Source of the DNA: Trileptium ribeirensis | Taxonomy: Eukaryota; Nematoda; Enoplea; Enoplida; Thoracostomopsidae | Assembly (NCBI GenBank): GCA_030248225.1 | Contig: JASANE010005252.1 | Location: 1-64,000 of the forward strand | Reading direction: 5' to 3' | DNA: 64,000 nucleotides | Program-made: the position numbers and the translations under genes | Notes under the pieces: generated by a model | Told to the model about the DNA's origin: nothing | Seen by the model: the letters and a program-made list of their open reading frames with translations, nothing else | The model's database searches: none | In this document: piece after piece, positions 10,860-24,039 of the stretch | How positions within the stretch are numbered: the first letter of the stretch is position 1 | Layout: each line of letters starts with the position of its first letter

Positions 10860-13690
10860 GGGGTCTATATAACGTAAACGCTGCATGATACACATAAAGT
10901 AGGCGAAACATATATAATCTATTTTTACATAATATATAAATACGATAGAAACAGCAGCAAAGCCCAGTTATTATCTCGCTCGGTACAAGCTGCCCAGATC
11001 AACAGGCGTCCCAGACGATATCTTTTCAGAACATGAATACACAATGCTAAAATACAATTTATATCTGGAATAACAACTTCCAGTAATTAAAGCTATCATT
11101 AATACGCCCAACCACAGAAGACATGACTGCTTTATTCTTTATAAATATATATGTACACTAGAGATTGTCATAAAAACGCTGGGACCGTCTGCTCGTTACC
11201 AAATGCTACAGTAGTTTTGTAAACGGGTTACATTTAACATTTTTCCTCCTCGGCATTCACAAAATTCCTTCTGGTTTCAACAAAGAACTACCCGCACAAA
11301 ATATTTTTCTAACTCTAGAAAGTGGACAAAATCAAGATATATAATCACAAGTTTGTAGAAAAGTATGACGCTCGGTCACTCACCGAGTATCGAAGTCATA
11401 GTTTTTTATTATAATCATACGATTATTATTAATAAACTTATACATATGCTAAAATTTTAAGGTTCGTCCTTTATATGTACCTATGACTTATTGTTCGAAA
11501 GAATGCGAACCATCGCTTTGTCAACCGAAAAACATAGTGCAACTATAAAGATATCTTAATTCCAACCATGTTGTTCATAGCAATTGTCGTTTGTGGTTTG
11601 AACTTCCTCAACAATTTTGTTAAAGACGACTAACAAAATTAAAAATTGTCTCACGATAACTTGGACGCATATGGACTATAGAAACGCATATGTATATATA
11701 TATATGAAAATAAAAATACCCACTGAATAAAACGAGGCTGTGCCGATCTCCGTTTCCTCAACTCTTCTTTCTGGCCATACAACGATTTGAGTGGTAAACC
11801 CACGACGTCCCTACAAATTGGTCATTTACACACGAATACACGCTATATTGCCGAATGTATTTTATACGCTATATGATCTGACTGAGGTTCATAACGTTAT
11901 TCCTGAAGGAACGAATTACAGCTTAGTGCTGGCGCTCTACGGTGGCAGCCCCTGGTCAGGTCTTTAGGCTTTCGTACAAAGCTCTTTTAGCGCAGACTTT
12001 GCATATCGAGGACGGTATAAGCTGCAGATAGCTTACACCCCTCAGCGGCCTAATACTTATATTAACCGTTGGGTTTACGCTATGTAAATAGCAACCATTA
12101 ATTGTTCCTCTGCTGCTACGTAACTTTTGAGTAAACGAAACGGCTTAAGGTATCTTTAATATTTTTAAGTGGTTGAACAAACTATTTTTAAATGCGTAAT
12201 TTATTCTCAGAGGCTTTCAACAATATTTGAATACGCTAGAATAAAAATAAAATGTACAAAGTAAGACATGGTTCAGTCCTAAAAATACTGGCCCTAGCGT
12301 TTAATGAGTGGCGATAATGTATGTGTAAACTCGGATAACTGTGAGTGGTTTGTTGTCGCAGATATATACTGGAGAAACTGTATGGTACAAATTTTTAGTC
12401 ATACATGTTTCTGGATGAAATTATTAATATTTATGCACTTTAACGATAAACCGTCACATGAAAAATATGCAATCATAACCATCCCCGGATTTATAGGGGG
12501 TTCTAAATAGATTTCATTTCAAATCCTATACTTACAGAGACGTCGCAAACGTGAAAAATTAACCAAAATGAGTATGAACGACCTCCCTCTTTTTGTCAAA
12601 CAAACTATAAAGCCGCAAGGGATAAGATATAAAGAGTAACCCAAATCATCTTTCCAGACTCGTAGTAGTTTTGCGTCGGTTTTACTGGCTTGTGGCCGCG
12701 ACAATCGGATAGCTCTCTTTGTGTGTATTCGTCATACTGGCTTGTTTTATTGGTGTCACAACTACTTTACACCCACCCTAAATAACTAGAGCTAGTTGTA
12801 GAATAAACCTACGACTAGAATGTCTGCAGCGTTTCAAACCTCTTCGGAAAACCCAAAGTACAGTTTAAATGACCCAGAATGTACTATACAGGACACGAAT
12901 ATTAAAACGTGGTTGAGATGTCTTGCGCGCTGTCCTGTGCTACCGATCCAAAAGGTGTTCAACTCCCGTCCACATTTTGGAGTTGTTTCTGGTCGTATCA
13001 AACAAATGATGCTCCTGAGCATATAAATCAATACGGGACTAGCATGGCACTATGAGAAGGTGATTGAAGATCTTGCTATGTCGTGTATTCAATTGATATG
13101 AGTTGACAAACGATAAATTTATGTCATATATGTAGCTTCGCAGATATTAATGAGCATAACTATAGCAGCATCTAACAGGCGTCAGGATGAATAAATGACC
13201 CCAAAATTGTAGAAATCCAAATCTTCACAGCATCTAGTATTATAAATAAAATTTAACTCTGTAGATGCGAAATGTGGTATAATTGTAATGACGGAGAGTC
13301 ATCGTCACTTTTTATGATATTTCATTAAATTGTTATCAAAGCCAGCGTAGGACGAATGTTAGTAAACTAATAACACACGTTAACTCATGCAATATTTTAA
13401 TGAAATTAAAATTTGCATAGGTCAAAAGTTCATAATTCCCAAGCGTAATAATATGGTTTTAATAAAGTCCCAGGACAGTCGGAGATTATATTATATACTT
13501 ATTAACACCCCATGACAATTTCCGTATGTTCCACAAGTAACGATACTTATATACAACGCTCCAAATAAAATGCAGCATTCGTTGATAGTAACAGATGTTT
13601 TGTGGCAGTTCCATGAATTGAAAAATATGTCTAAAAATTTATATCTACCTATTACCTAAACTGTTATATGTTTAGTAACGGTCAAAATTG
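10860..13690. other. AT-rich intergenic, nothing recognised
   Basis: The stretch is stop-rich in all frames, with short open frames only. A short TATATA run lies near 11695. No domain, RNA gene or clear repeat was seen. Confidence 0.4.
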
Positions 13691-13699
13691 TTAACTTCA

Positions 13700-14290
13700 C
13701 GCGTGCACGCAACTGTGTTTAATAGGCACATGCGCGTATGTAAACGAGAGCGCGCACGCGACTGCGATTAAACTTCACCATCCTGAATTAATTTGCATTT
13801 CGAGTATATATAATATAAACACTTATAGATCACCGCGAAATATCGAACTTAATGTTCACTACCCATGGACCTATTGCTTGGAACCTCAAAGTTCCTTACA
13901 AAACGTATAATAATATGCGCACTATCGCGCGGTATTGCTACGAATTGAGTTATTATAACACGTTAAAACGTAATGCGATCCTGTCGAACAACTGCAGTCG
14001 TTAAAAGGTTAAAAGAACACATGTATTTAAATGAACGCAAAGAGAATTTGCATTTAAAAACGTATACACATTACGTATATAAACCAATCAGAAACGCAGT
14101 TATGTTTAAAAGGACACTCCCGTAGCTGAAAGCGGACGCAACTGTGGTTAAAAGCGCACACCCGTTTGTAAACGATTAGATACGCAGTTGTGTTCATAAG
14201 GGAACTCGTGTATGTAACCGAAAGAGCAAAGCACGCAAGCAGTCGCACACAAATGTGGTTAGACGTGTTCGCGTGCGTACGTTCTTGTGT
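13700..14290. repeat. Degenerate 41-50 bp minisatellite, about five units
   Basis: Units begin with ACGCARYTRTGTTTAA (13708, 14095, 14136, 14182 and, diverged, 14241) and continue with a CACnCGTnTGTAAACGA-like block. Three units are contiguous, and one lies about 390 bp upstream. The CG-rich alternation (GCGCGCACGCG) stands out from the surrounding AT-rich DNA. Confidence 0.65.
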
Positions 14291-14299
14291 ATTTAGTTC

Positions 14300-15020
14300 C
14301 CCTGTGACTAAAGTGCATAATCCTATCTATCTAAAATTGCAGTTAGAGTATATAACGCATAATTTATTCAGGGAAGTCCGCGTCATAAACAGGAAACATC
14401 GTTTCTATTTTTATTTTTCACATACTCACCCGGTATAACACCACGAGCAAAGCATAGATACATAATTTAATTTTATCTACTGTCTCGGGCTGTGAACGGA
14501 TCAACAGCAGAACAATTCAGTCCACTACAGCCGAAACTGTCATAAACTTCAAAAGGAATATCCACATTATACATTTGCAATAATAATTCTATGCCATGTG
14601 GGTGGCAGCCGCCTCTATATTATTTGCTACCAATGCTCACAACGATGAACGATGCAAGCCATAGATCGCCACCAATCAACAGCAATAGTAGGTAACCTTC
14701 TCTATTAGTACTTTGATATAGTACAATATCGATGAGAAAAAAATGGTCTCACTGGTACTACATAGTACAATTTTTTATCTCATAACATAATTACGTTAGA
14801 CACAAACTGATTTTATTGAATTTCAGTAAATGTGTGAAAGCGCTATTTAATACAGTGCGTGGACAACCACCTGTGTTTGCCCATGTGCAGGCTTTAACTG
14901 AAGATCTACGTTCTAATAAACAACAGAGCGAATACTGTATCCCAGCCAAGCATTATCAACTTCATTAAAGCCTAAACGATTTATCTGGAAAGTTTCAGTT
15001 GACCTTGATCGAGACTAAAG
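14300..15020. other. Intergenic 3' of DYM; candidate poly(A) signal
   Basis: The only point worth noting is TTTATT at 14812-14817 on the plus strand, which is AATAAA on the minus strand about 510 bp downstream of the DYM stop. No closer AATAAA was seen. It would make a 3' UTR of about 0.5 kb that runs through a degenerate MITE. Confidence 0.25.
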
Positions 15021-15024
15021 ACAA

Positions 15025-15216
15025 TACACTGCCAAAATTATACATAAGGCGCAATTAGAAACAATCGAAATCGCAATGGATTGAAATTTCGTTTAACCAC
15101 AATCATTGATCAAAATTTTATAAATTTGAAATTCATATATTATTTTAATTCCGTCAATATCGAAAACTGCTAAAATTTCGTTCGATTATTTTGCGCTTAA
15201 TTTTAGCATAAAGACG
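15025..15216. mobile_element. TCGA-rich palindromic MITE, degenerate copy
   Basis: The ends TACACTGCCAAAATTATAC and GCGCTTAATTTTAGC are degraded versions of the inverted ends seen at 56276-56480. The interior keeps AATCGAAATCGCAATGG and CGTTCGATTATTTTGCGC. It lies directly 3' of the DYM stop codon. Confidence 0.55.
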
Positions 15217-15322
15217 GGTTAGATCTGTCAAATATACATAAAACACAGTTTTCATCGCACATTTTGTATCACAGTTTAACCACTAGTAACAATTGAACGT
15301 TGCACGATAGACGTCGCCATCA

Positions 15323-15487
15323 TCATCTACTACTGTCAGTGGCAGAGGTTCCGTTTTTGAAGAGCTTGACTCGACCGCAATCCCAAAACAGACCACTATT
15401 CGAAGTGACCAATTTCCATGCGTACGGAACAAAGAAATTTTCAACGTTTTCGTCTTCGATATATTTAAATTTTAGCTGAGGGCTTCG
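15323..15487 (-). CDS. DYM: Dymeclin last coding exon (N)
   Basis: Encodes the C terminus: RSPQLKFKYIEDE, then NFFVPYAWKLV and GLFW. These match the conserved dymeclin ending KFKYVEEE, FFIPYVWSLV and GLYW. The acceptor is TGGTTTAAG|CGA (phase 0), a less common AAG acceptor. The frame ends at TGA (15323-15325) after a 15-20 residue tail that is not conserved. Confidence 0.93.
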   Translation of the reverse strand, partial: RSPQLKFKYIEDENVENFFVPYAWKLVTSNSGLFWDCGRVKLFKNGTSATDSSR

Positions 15488-16259
15488 CTTAAACCAAAAG
15501 TAAAAAAACCTAGTAGCTTGTCAGTGAAAGCTAAGAATAGATTCATAGAGCATGGTTTTTATTACGAACCTTTATTATGCGAACACTACTTTATGATGGT
15601 GTCCGAAATGGCCGTCTTTTCTATTTGAGATAATATACAATAGGTTCAAATATAGGTCGTTCAGTATAGGGATTAGTAATTTCTATTCGCGTAGTTTCAA
15701 AATGGTTCAAACTACAGTAATTTATTTGTCACATAATATTTAAACGATTTAAAACTTATAACTTCGAAGATGTATAGTTGTCCACGAGACAAGTTTAGAA
15801 CAGTACTCAACAAACTTAAAAAGCGAGCTAAAATTTCGAACAATCAGTACTTTCAGGACAAAATTCGAACGCTTTAGAACAAATTTTAAAATTAACCTAC
15901 ATCGAACAAGTAGCACATATTTCTGCGGAGTATTGGACATAGCGGTTGTTCCCACATTATGGTACTTCGCCAGACAGCATAATGTTCGTTTTAACCCAAT
16001 CTAGGAACTAGCAGCTTGTCTCGTGGCCAAGGTAATGAATTCTGATTGTGGAATCCGTAACGTGGAAGACGTGCTAATCCATACTGAGCATCAACTTATA
16101 ATATGAACCGAATATCAGCCACGTTTTAATAGCTGAGATGTACCGGTTTATTACGTATATAGAGTCACGATGTGCAACTAACTTAAAGGATGAAGGCTCT
16201 AGCAAATTATAAACATTCCCAGCGCTGTTCATGCTGTTTATATGTACTTTGCGTATCAA

Positions 16260-18500
16260 GAGCCCTTTGAAAACCCAATTTTAACTCACCTGCAGCGTAA
16301 ATAATGATAATATCAGCTCAGTGTTACTATATAGAGGATGAATTGCTCTACAAAATGAGAATAATAACGTCCATATTGTAGCTCAAGCAGTTACGGAGAC
16401 ATTGTCGTTTCCATGTATTTATATTGGGTCTCATGGATCCATTAAAACCACCATTTTGTCCCAACCCTGCAGCGTAAATAATGGCAACGGCAGCCAACTA
16501 TGTAGAGGGTTAATTGCTTTACATAAGTGGCACAGCCTACCGAAAAGTTGAAGGGGATAACTTCGGGACGCATCCATGTTTTCTCGGGGCAATATTCACA
16601 ATGGGGAACAGATTTTCTTAAAATGCTAAATATTTCTTTAGTTTTATGTGCTTTTACTATCTACAAGTATTTTCAGGATACAGAACTATGCTTTAGCATT
16701 AAAAATAGTGTTTAAAAACATTTTACATACAGAAAACATAAATTTTGAGGTATAAAAATTTTTGCGTTTTGGGCGAACATGGGCGTTTCGGCAGAGTGAG
16801 GATGGACATGGAAAAATCTTACGACCATGCGGGTTTTGTAATGTTGTGGTCCGAATCTACTTAGGACAAGCCAGCAAAATAAGACCAATATCACCTGCAT
16901 AGATCTAGCGGTTGCGGAGATACTGTCGTTTTTCCGCAATACCATTGTATTCAGTGAGCTTGAAAACATATATGACAATTTTTGACGTCTTCACCCGCAA
17001 TTACATGCCACAAAACCAAACCGGTATTGCGTGAGATATGTCGGCAGAGCCAAAAACATTCCTGAAAACCTATATAATAATGTTTGGACGTTCCCACCCC
17101 GCAATACCATACCACTAATGCTAAAAAATGTCTTGTATAAGAATAGGTCAGCAGACCCTAAAACACCTCATACCCCCTGGAACGATAACATACATCAACC
17201 GTAGGTCTTCGACGGCAATGCCGTTGTATTAAGCCTGCTCGAAAACCTACATCACGATGGTATAACGCTCGTACTCCGCAATAACATGTGTCACAACACA
17301 AAAATGGCGTTATGTGAAAATGGGTCGACACATCATATTAGTACCGATAGCAGTCCATGGATTCGCCTGACAAAAAATGGTGTAGAGCCAAGTTATATGT
17401 AGCTCTTGATGAGCTGATTGCGAGAGGTGGTCTCCATTTTGCTGCGAAGCCTTTATCTCGAGATATAGGTCGCGAAGATATATACCTGGATGGACAAATT
17501 TCACAAAGTATGACCATTTGGGGACATTTAGATCGGAAGACTTGGTCAGTGGGTTCAGGGTTTAATAAAAGGGTACAAATCGACTGAACTTGTGATCAAA
17601 TAAAAAATTTGTGAAGTTCCGTCCATCTTGCTATGGGTTATGATCTCCAGAGACGGTCAAAAATGAAATATTTTACGATTATTGCCGCTAGCAAAGCTAT
17701 ATACGAGGAAACCCCGCCTCAATGAGTAATTTTTTTAACAAAATTCGTACGAACATGAATCAACTATAGTATTACTAGGGACTTGTCTCGTGGCCAGGAA
17801 AGTTAATTCTGAGTGGTATATAACACTTAGGAAAATATTTGCATTTCGAGGACTCAAATGGTAGAGCACCACATATAGCTATACAGAGCTTTATTACCTG
17901 AGCAAAATGAGCCCAACTGCGGCTGTATTGGGGAGATATGGCCAATTTGGTGTTTTCGGGGTCCCAACGGCCCATTTACAACCCATCTTAACCCAACCCT
18001 GCTCGACAGGTGAGGTCAATAGCAATACAGCATCTATAGCTATATACAGCTTTCTTTCTGAACAAAATGAGCCCACTCTTAGCCGAATCGCTCCAGCGGG
18101 TGTGATCTATTTGGTGTTTTCGGGGGTCCCAAGGTTCCATTTGAAAACCAATTTTGACCTAAGCCTGGACCGTAGGTGACATCGGCAACAACAACAACAT
18201 TTAAACAGCTTTATAGAGCTAAACTTTCTGAACAAAATGAGCCCAAATGGGGCAAGATCACACCGGTGGTTGTCGAGATATGACTAATAACGTGTTTTCG
18301 TGCGATCCCTACGGACCCTACCTGGGCCCTTTCGGACCCTCTTTTGAGTTTTGAATGAGGTATCGCACGACCTGATCTGCCTATCAGAAGTTGAGTTATG
18401 CGTGCCACCAGAAAAAACCCACAAACAGACGCTGCCAAATTTCACACTCCTGGCTAGTAAGAATTCTTCGCTTGGCTCGTTTCACTCACTCACTCAGAAT
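16260..18500. repeat. Degenerate tandem array, 100-190 bp units
   Basis: Recurrent blocks include CTGCAGCGTAAATAATG (16292 and 16468), GAAAACCTATAT-like boxes (16959, 17062 and 17238) and GAACAAAATGAGCCCA (17900, 18060 and 18230, about 160-170 bp apart). They are usually followed by a GAGATATG and TTTTCGGGGTCCC block. The last part resembles, in inverse orientation, 46890-47170, and the GAAAACCT boxes recur at 27140-27890. It is a dispersed satellite-like family with no coding frame seen. Confidence 0.6.
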
Positions 18501-18763
18501 TCAATTATGCAAGCTGAGTCAGTTTTTAAAAAACCTTATTTATAATGTAATCGATTTCTCATTTTACAAAGACTTACTGACCTTATGCTGAATTTCTACT
18601 CTTAGTTTGCCTAAATGCAGTTTCAGTCTTAATAGATTTTAATAACAATAAAGCCAAATCGATCGAAACTTTGTTTAATCATCGAAAAATAGATACTTTG
18701 AAGAAATCGTTGTCCGTTACGGTATCATAAAGCCTACACAGCGTCATAACAAACTATATACCT

Positions 18764-19120
18764 CTGGACCCTCCATTCGCTGTAAATTGTACCAGGAGGG
18801 CATGAACGGGGTCCCTGGTTGCGAACCGATTTAACCAGTGGGACATTTTTCCAAAAGAAGCACAGTTAAAAATCGTGTCAGAAACACTGTCATGAAGCTT
18901 TTCATGGAGGTAAAAAGCAATTCTGCAGCAAATTTTGAGAAAATTTGCGAAATTTTTGGCTCTAGGGCGGCATTTTTGCACAAATTTTGATCAAATTTTA
19001 TGTAATTTTGGCTGTTTTACCGAGTCGAAACAAAAAATTTGCCAAGAGGCGATAAACCGGGGGACCCCAAAAATTTTCTAGAGGGTCCCCACCTCCTCCC
19101 ACCATATTTGGAAAGCCCAG
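18764..19120. mobile_element. MITE, 5-bp target-duplication family, copy 1
   Basis: The inverted ends CTGGACCCTCCATTCGCTG and CATATTTGGAAAGCCCAG are flanked by TACCT on both sides (18759-18763 and 19121-19125). The interior holds the family hallmarks: a GC-rich AGGAGGGCATGAACGGGG block near each end and an AT-rich middle. 357 bp, non-coding. Confidence 0.85.
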
Positions 19121-19634
19121 TACCTCAATTATTCGCACACCATTTTCTATCTGGCTAACATTATGGAAAAATAAAGCTACAGTATTTAGTGCAGAGACAC
19201 AGCAATAATTATTTCTCACTATGTAAACAGATGCGAACACTGGTGATTCTAAAACGTATATTTACTCTGAGTTAACATACCAACCGCTAGAAATCAGCAT
19301 CTGAGCTACGCATCAGTATTGCTATCCAAGGTTCAGGCTGCGTCCCATAAAGAGAGCGCAAGTTAAGGTTCAATTTACGACCCCGAGGAAAGAGGTAAAT
19401 CCAAAAATTTATGCCGCAGGCAAGGAATATTTAGTTCATTCAAAGGGTGATCTACTTCAGCGAAACCAGCTTTTGTTTTAATGAATTTACATTGCCAGCA
19501 TCGCATTTTTCGTTCTCCACCAAGTCTCGATGTCGAAAATAAATCAGCAAAGAGATCACATTCGGTCAAAGGGTTATCACCCCTTACGTTCCCCTACCTC
19601 ATTGCGGAAACCCCGCCCACTGATCGCGACCTAC

Positions 19635-19748
19635 CTTCAGCCTATCGAGTGGAAAACGTCGCGTTTCGGTTACAATTTGGTTCATCACATCATCGACGGA
19701 TACGTTTAGTTTAACGCCAGAGATCTGCGAGTAGAAAAACTCGCATAC
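19635..19748 (-). CDS. DYM: Dymeclin exon M
   Basis: 38 codons: VCEFFYSQISGVKLNVSVDD, then IVTETRRFPLDRLK. This matches dymeclin ISFFSSRL, ELSVERVLEII and LPKDRLK. Acceptor TTGCTTCAG, donor AAG|GTAGGT, phase 0 at both ends. Confidence 0.93.
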
Positions 19749-20473
19749 CTGAAGCAATAACATACATAATTTTCGTATCAACAACGAATAAACTACAGTA
19801 CGTGCCAAAAATGACCATGGTATTTTGAGCAAGTCTAGAGCAAGTCGCGAGCGAGTGGCTTCGCTGGAGACTTTGAAACCATTTAAATTAATAATAATTC
19901 CATTTTTAAAACAAATTTATTTCAAGCAAGTGTGGAGCAATTATTGACAGTGATTTTGGCGGGTACTGTAATGCAGCATTGACAGATAAATGTGTGCACT
20001 CACTACACATTGTAACATGTATTGTCATGTTTATACATACAGAATTTGAGGCAATCACAATGCTTATTGCTATAAAACTGTAGCGCAAAAATTAGTTATT
20101 GCACTAACTTTGTATAAATGTTCGCGATTAGTGCTAAATTAAAAATGGCGAAACGATACCACCTGTTGCTACAAAAATATGAATAATTGATTGTGGCGAC
20201 AACCAACATTGTTTTTAACAAAATCGTACGAATGACATACTATTGCACTAAATATGCAACAATCATCACGCATATCTCAATAATTTTGATTGCAGGACAT
20301 CAAAAATGGCCCAGATATAGATTTTTCTAAAGGCTGAATACAATGATTTGTTTATCTAGGGTACAATGTGCATAATCATGCCTTTTCATTGGGTTAAGGT
20401 CAATGAACCCTATTTGCCAGAATATACTCGGTCTTCAGTAGTTTGGTATATGGTATCAAAAATAGTCTTTATA

Positions 20474-20696
20474 TAGAGTCGCCGCCAAAAATAAGTGCAA
20501 TCGAAAACCATCGAAATCACAATCGATCGAAATATCGTTTAATCGCAATCGATTGAAATTTCGTTTAATCGAAAATAATCTAAATTTTACAATTTGAAAT
20601 TTATCTAACTGCGCCAAATCGATCGATATTTTGCCTAATCGAAATAGATCGAAATTTCAATTCATTAGTTTGCACTTAATTTTGGCCGTGACTGTA
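20474..20696. mobile_element. TCGA-rich palindromic MITE, copy 2
   Basis: The ends TAGAGTCGCCGCCAAAAATA and TTTTGGCCGTGACTGTA form an inverted repeat bounded by TA, as in Tc1/mariner-type elements. The interior is built from AATCGATCGAAATTTCG blocks on both arms. Confidence 0.8.
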
Positions 20697-23159
20697 GATT
20701 TTTTGGCATGCTGAATAAACCGGTTCGGTTATCTAGAGACCAGCAAGCATATTTTATGCCTTTTCAAAAGCTTTCAACTCGTTTAGGGTCAATGAACCCG
20801 ATTTAAAGAATATAGCAAATCTTCGGTAGCTCAGTTATGTACATACTGCGTTCAGAGCATCAAGAAACGTTCTTTTAGAAAATTAGGGGTCCGAACCTTT
20901 TATTCCGCCCAGCTTATCAACGGCTTGCCTGATTTGGCTCAAATTTTCACAGTACATGTCTGAAGTCGAACCCACTGAGGTGGAAAACGACTATAAACGG
21001 ATGATGATGTCTGCATACATCCAATGAAGTTATCGCTTCGATAATATCTCAGTGTTTAAAGGGGTAAGGAAATCAAATGCAGTTTCCATACCAAAATTAT
21101 CTCAAATTTGTGCGTTAACGTGAGTAAATTGATAATGACAGCGCCGATTTTCTTCAAATTTCGAGCTTCAGTAAGATATCATTCATTCCTCCAGTGTACA
21201 CATCTGTGCTACTACCTAATGTCATACGATGAAATTTCTGACTGTCAGTTTGTGGACCTTTCTTGTGGCATCCATAACTCAAATATTCAGTCTAGTCGTC
21301 TCTAACTACAATGTAGCTCAAACGAAAGCATAAAATTGTCATTTACTAAGGGCTGAAAACGAATTTAAACTCCACCCTGTAAAAGTGTGCCGAAGGAGTC
21401 TGTAGAGTCAGAACCTGGTCCGAAACAACAAGTTTTTGGCAGTATCACAACAGGTGCAAATATTAGGGTCATATAAGATTCATTTTCTTGACCAATTAAG
21501 GCCCTCTAAAAGTATGCATAAAGGTTTTGTACATGGTTACCCTTGGATCCATCATTAAGGCCCAAAGGAGTTTTAAAGTCCCATGCACCCCGAATTATGA
21601 TAAACCGTCTATCTCCATGACTAATGAAAATATATGGATCCTCTTGGGCATCACTTTGTAGAGTGAGACAAACTCTGTGTAGCTGTGTTATTATGGTTAC
21701 ATGTGTTATAAAATTATATAAAATGGGTTTTAAAATGAGTCGAAAACACCAGAAATACATGGAAATAGTCAAATTTCCATGACCACTGACTCGAAAGCTT
21801 TGTCTCGACAAGCCCCTAGTTGTTTAACTACATACAGCTGTAGCCGAGCAAATAGCGCGCCATCGATATTTTGGACCTATTTAAATGAATAATAAATTCC
21901 ATTTTTAGAACAAATATATTTCGACCGATTCGTGAGTGACCGAAAGTCATTTTTGCCGAGACTGCGAATGTGTTATGCGGGAACTATGATAAGATGTGTA
22001 CATAGATATGATAAAACTGAAAATGGGTTCAATTTCGGGTCTGGATTTAAAATGAGTTCGTTTTAAATTCAGGTCCCGAAAGATGAAATGAAATCCACTC
22101 GTTTGAAAACGACTCGTTTTGAATTGGAATTTGGCGGGAATTTTAAAACCTGTTTTATGTTAAACACATACCGTGGCAACTCGATTAAAATTCATTATAC
22201 TTAAGTGGAATCAAATCGAGTGAAACCACACCCACAAATTGAAATTAAACTAGTACGAAAAAACCATTTACGGGCATGGCAAAACAAACCCCCGACAATA
22301 ATGTTATTGGAAAATATAACGTTAGGTAATGCGTGCTTAAGTGGCTATGTGAAACAGGGTTGTCGGAGAAAACTGTTGTTACACTAATAATGAAATACCG
22401 AGGTAATGCGTTACTGCAATGGTTTATCTTTGAAAAAAGCATTTATTTGCTTAATGGGCTGGAGACATGTCATAGATCGTTGCGGTGGAAAGACTGTATT
22501 GTTTTCAATTAGATACGATGTTCTATGGCGTATTGGGCTTGGTGTACTGTACTGCGCAAGAACTTTTGGTCATTCAAGACAAAAAATAATTTTTGAAACT
22601 TGTGGATAGATTACCCCTGCTCATGTTTCCCTATGTATCTTTCACTTTATCACAAAACCAGTAATTGATGTGGTATGCCAATGTTTACAGCGCAAACTGC
22701 CACAAATATACACGGGCGAGCGGTTAAGTGATATGTTCCTTTCCTAAAACTTGTATATGTCCCCCAAGCACAACCGTTCACACTCAAAACTGTGATCTAA
22801 TGACGTTAGTTCATGAATCAACAAGTAGTTTTACGGCTATTAAAAACGTAAATGGTTATAGATTACAGGAGTATATAATTTCCAATATACCTGACCGAAG
22901 TTAATGGGAAGATTCAAAAAGCTTAACCCTGTTTTGATTTCTTTCCGATCTGCTATTTCAGAGACGTATCTCTTCCGCGAAAAGTAACCAGGCAAAACAA
23001 ATTCAAGTCATAACAAATTTAACAATAATCACGTGATTTTAAAAAATATCCTTGAGACAAAGAATATAAAACGCTCGAAAGCCTGAAAAATGATATGTTC
23101 AATATCAACACAGCCTCTCACAACGCGACTAATACATTTTCAAAAGCCAAGTGATTATC

Positions 23160-23370
23160 AAATACTACCTCAGAATAAAGTCAACAACCCTACTTTAATA
23201 ATGTTATAATACACTTTGAGAGATTGAGTAATTTTAATGGAATGTCTTTCGTTGCGCCAAATCTTCAGAAGCCAAAACAATATTACCTCAGAAAAATGTG
23301 CAAAAAGTCAACAGTCCTACTTTAATAATATTATAATATACTTTATAAAACATTAAACAATTTTACTGGA
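23160..23370. repeat. Tandem duplication, about 120 bp
   Basis: TACCTCAGAA, then AAGTCAACA, CCTACTTTAATAAT and TTATAATAYACTTT occur at about 23167 and again at about 23285, with small indels. Non-coding. Confidence 0.7.
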
Positions 23371-24039
23371 ACATCTTATTAGCCTAAGAGCATTTATCAC
23401 CAACAGCCGTGTTTCACATAGCCAATTACGCACATATTACCTAACGTAACGTTATATATTTCCAATAACATTTTTCAGGGGTTTCTTTTTCCATGTAAAG
23501 GACATTTTTGCTACTACTATATGTCATTTTTCCCAAAAAACTAATGAGAGTTGTTAGCATTGTTGACTATAAAAACCAAAATCCAAGAGTTATATAAACA
23601 TCAAAATTTGGGTAGCTTGGGATAAATGAGGAGAATAAAAGGAGCCAAACATGGGTTCAAGTGCACGCGATCAGTAAATAGCGATGCTAAATAGCAAATC
23701 ACAGACCGCGACCCCGACCTAGCACAGCCAAAATTAATTTTAGGGCTTTCAAACAGGAGCTGACAGCGAAATTTCACCATTGTGGGGTAAATTAGGGTAT
23801 TTTGAGGATCTAGATGAACCAAAATCATATTTCGGCTGTCCAGAAATAAACTTTACCTTCCCCAACCTAGTATCTTGCACCCAAATACTAATTTGCAAAG
23901 CCAATATTTATTTAACGGCTTCAAACATGAGCTAAGATCAAAATCTGGGCTTCTGGGACGCTATTAGGTCCAAAATAGTGTGTTATGACCATTTAGAATG
24001 CTTCCATCAACTAATTTTTATGCTAGATATATGAATTTG

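Larger units (their letters stand above)
15488..19634 (-). other. DYM intron M/N: degenerate satellite and one MITE
   Basis: Phase 0. It contains the degenerate tandem family at 16260-18500 and a 5-bp-duplication MITE at 18764-19120. The remainder (15.5-16.2 kb, 18.5-18.76 kb and 19.12-19.63 kb) holds nothing recognisable. Confidence 0.7.
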
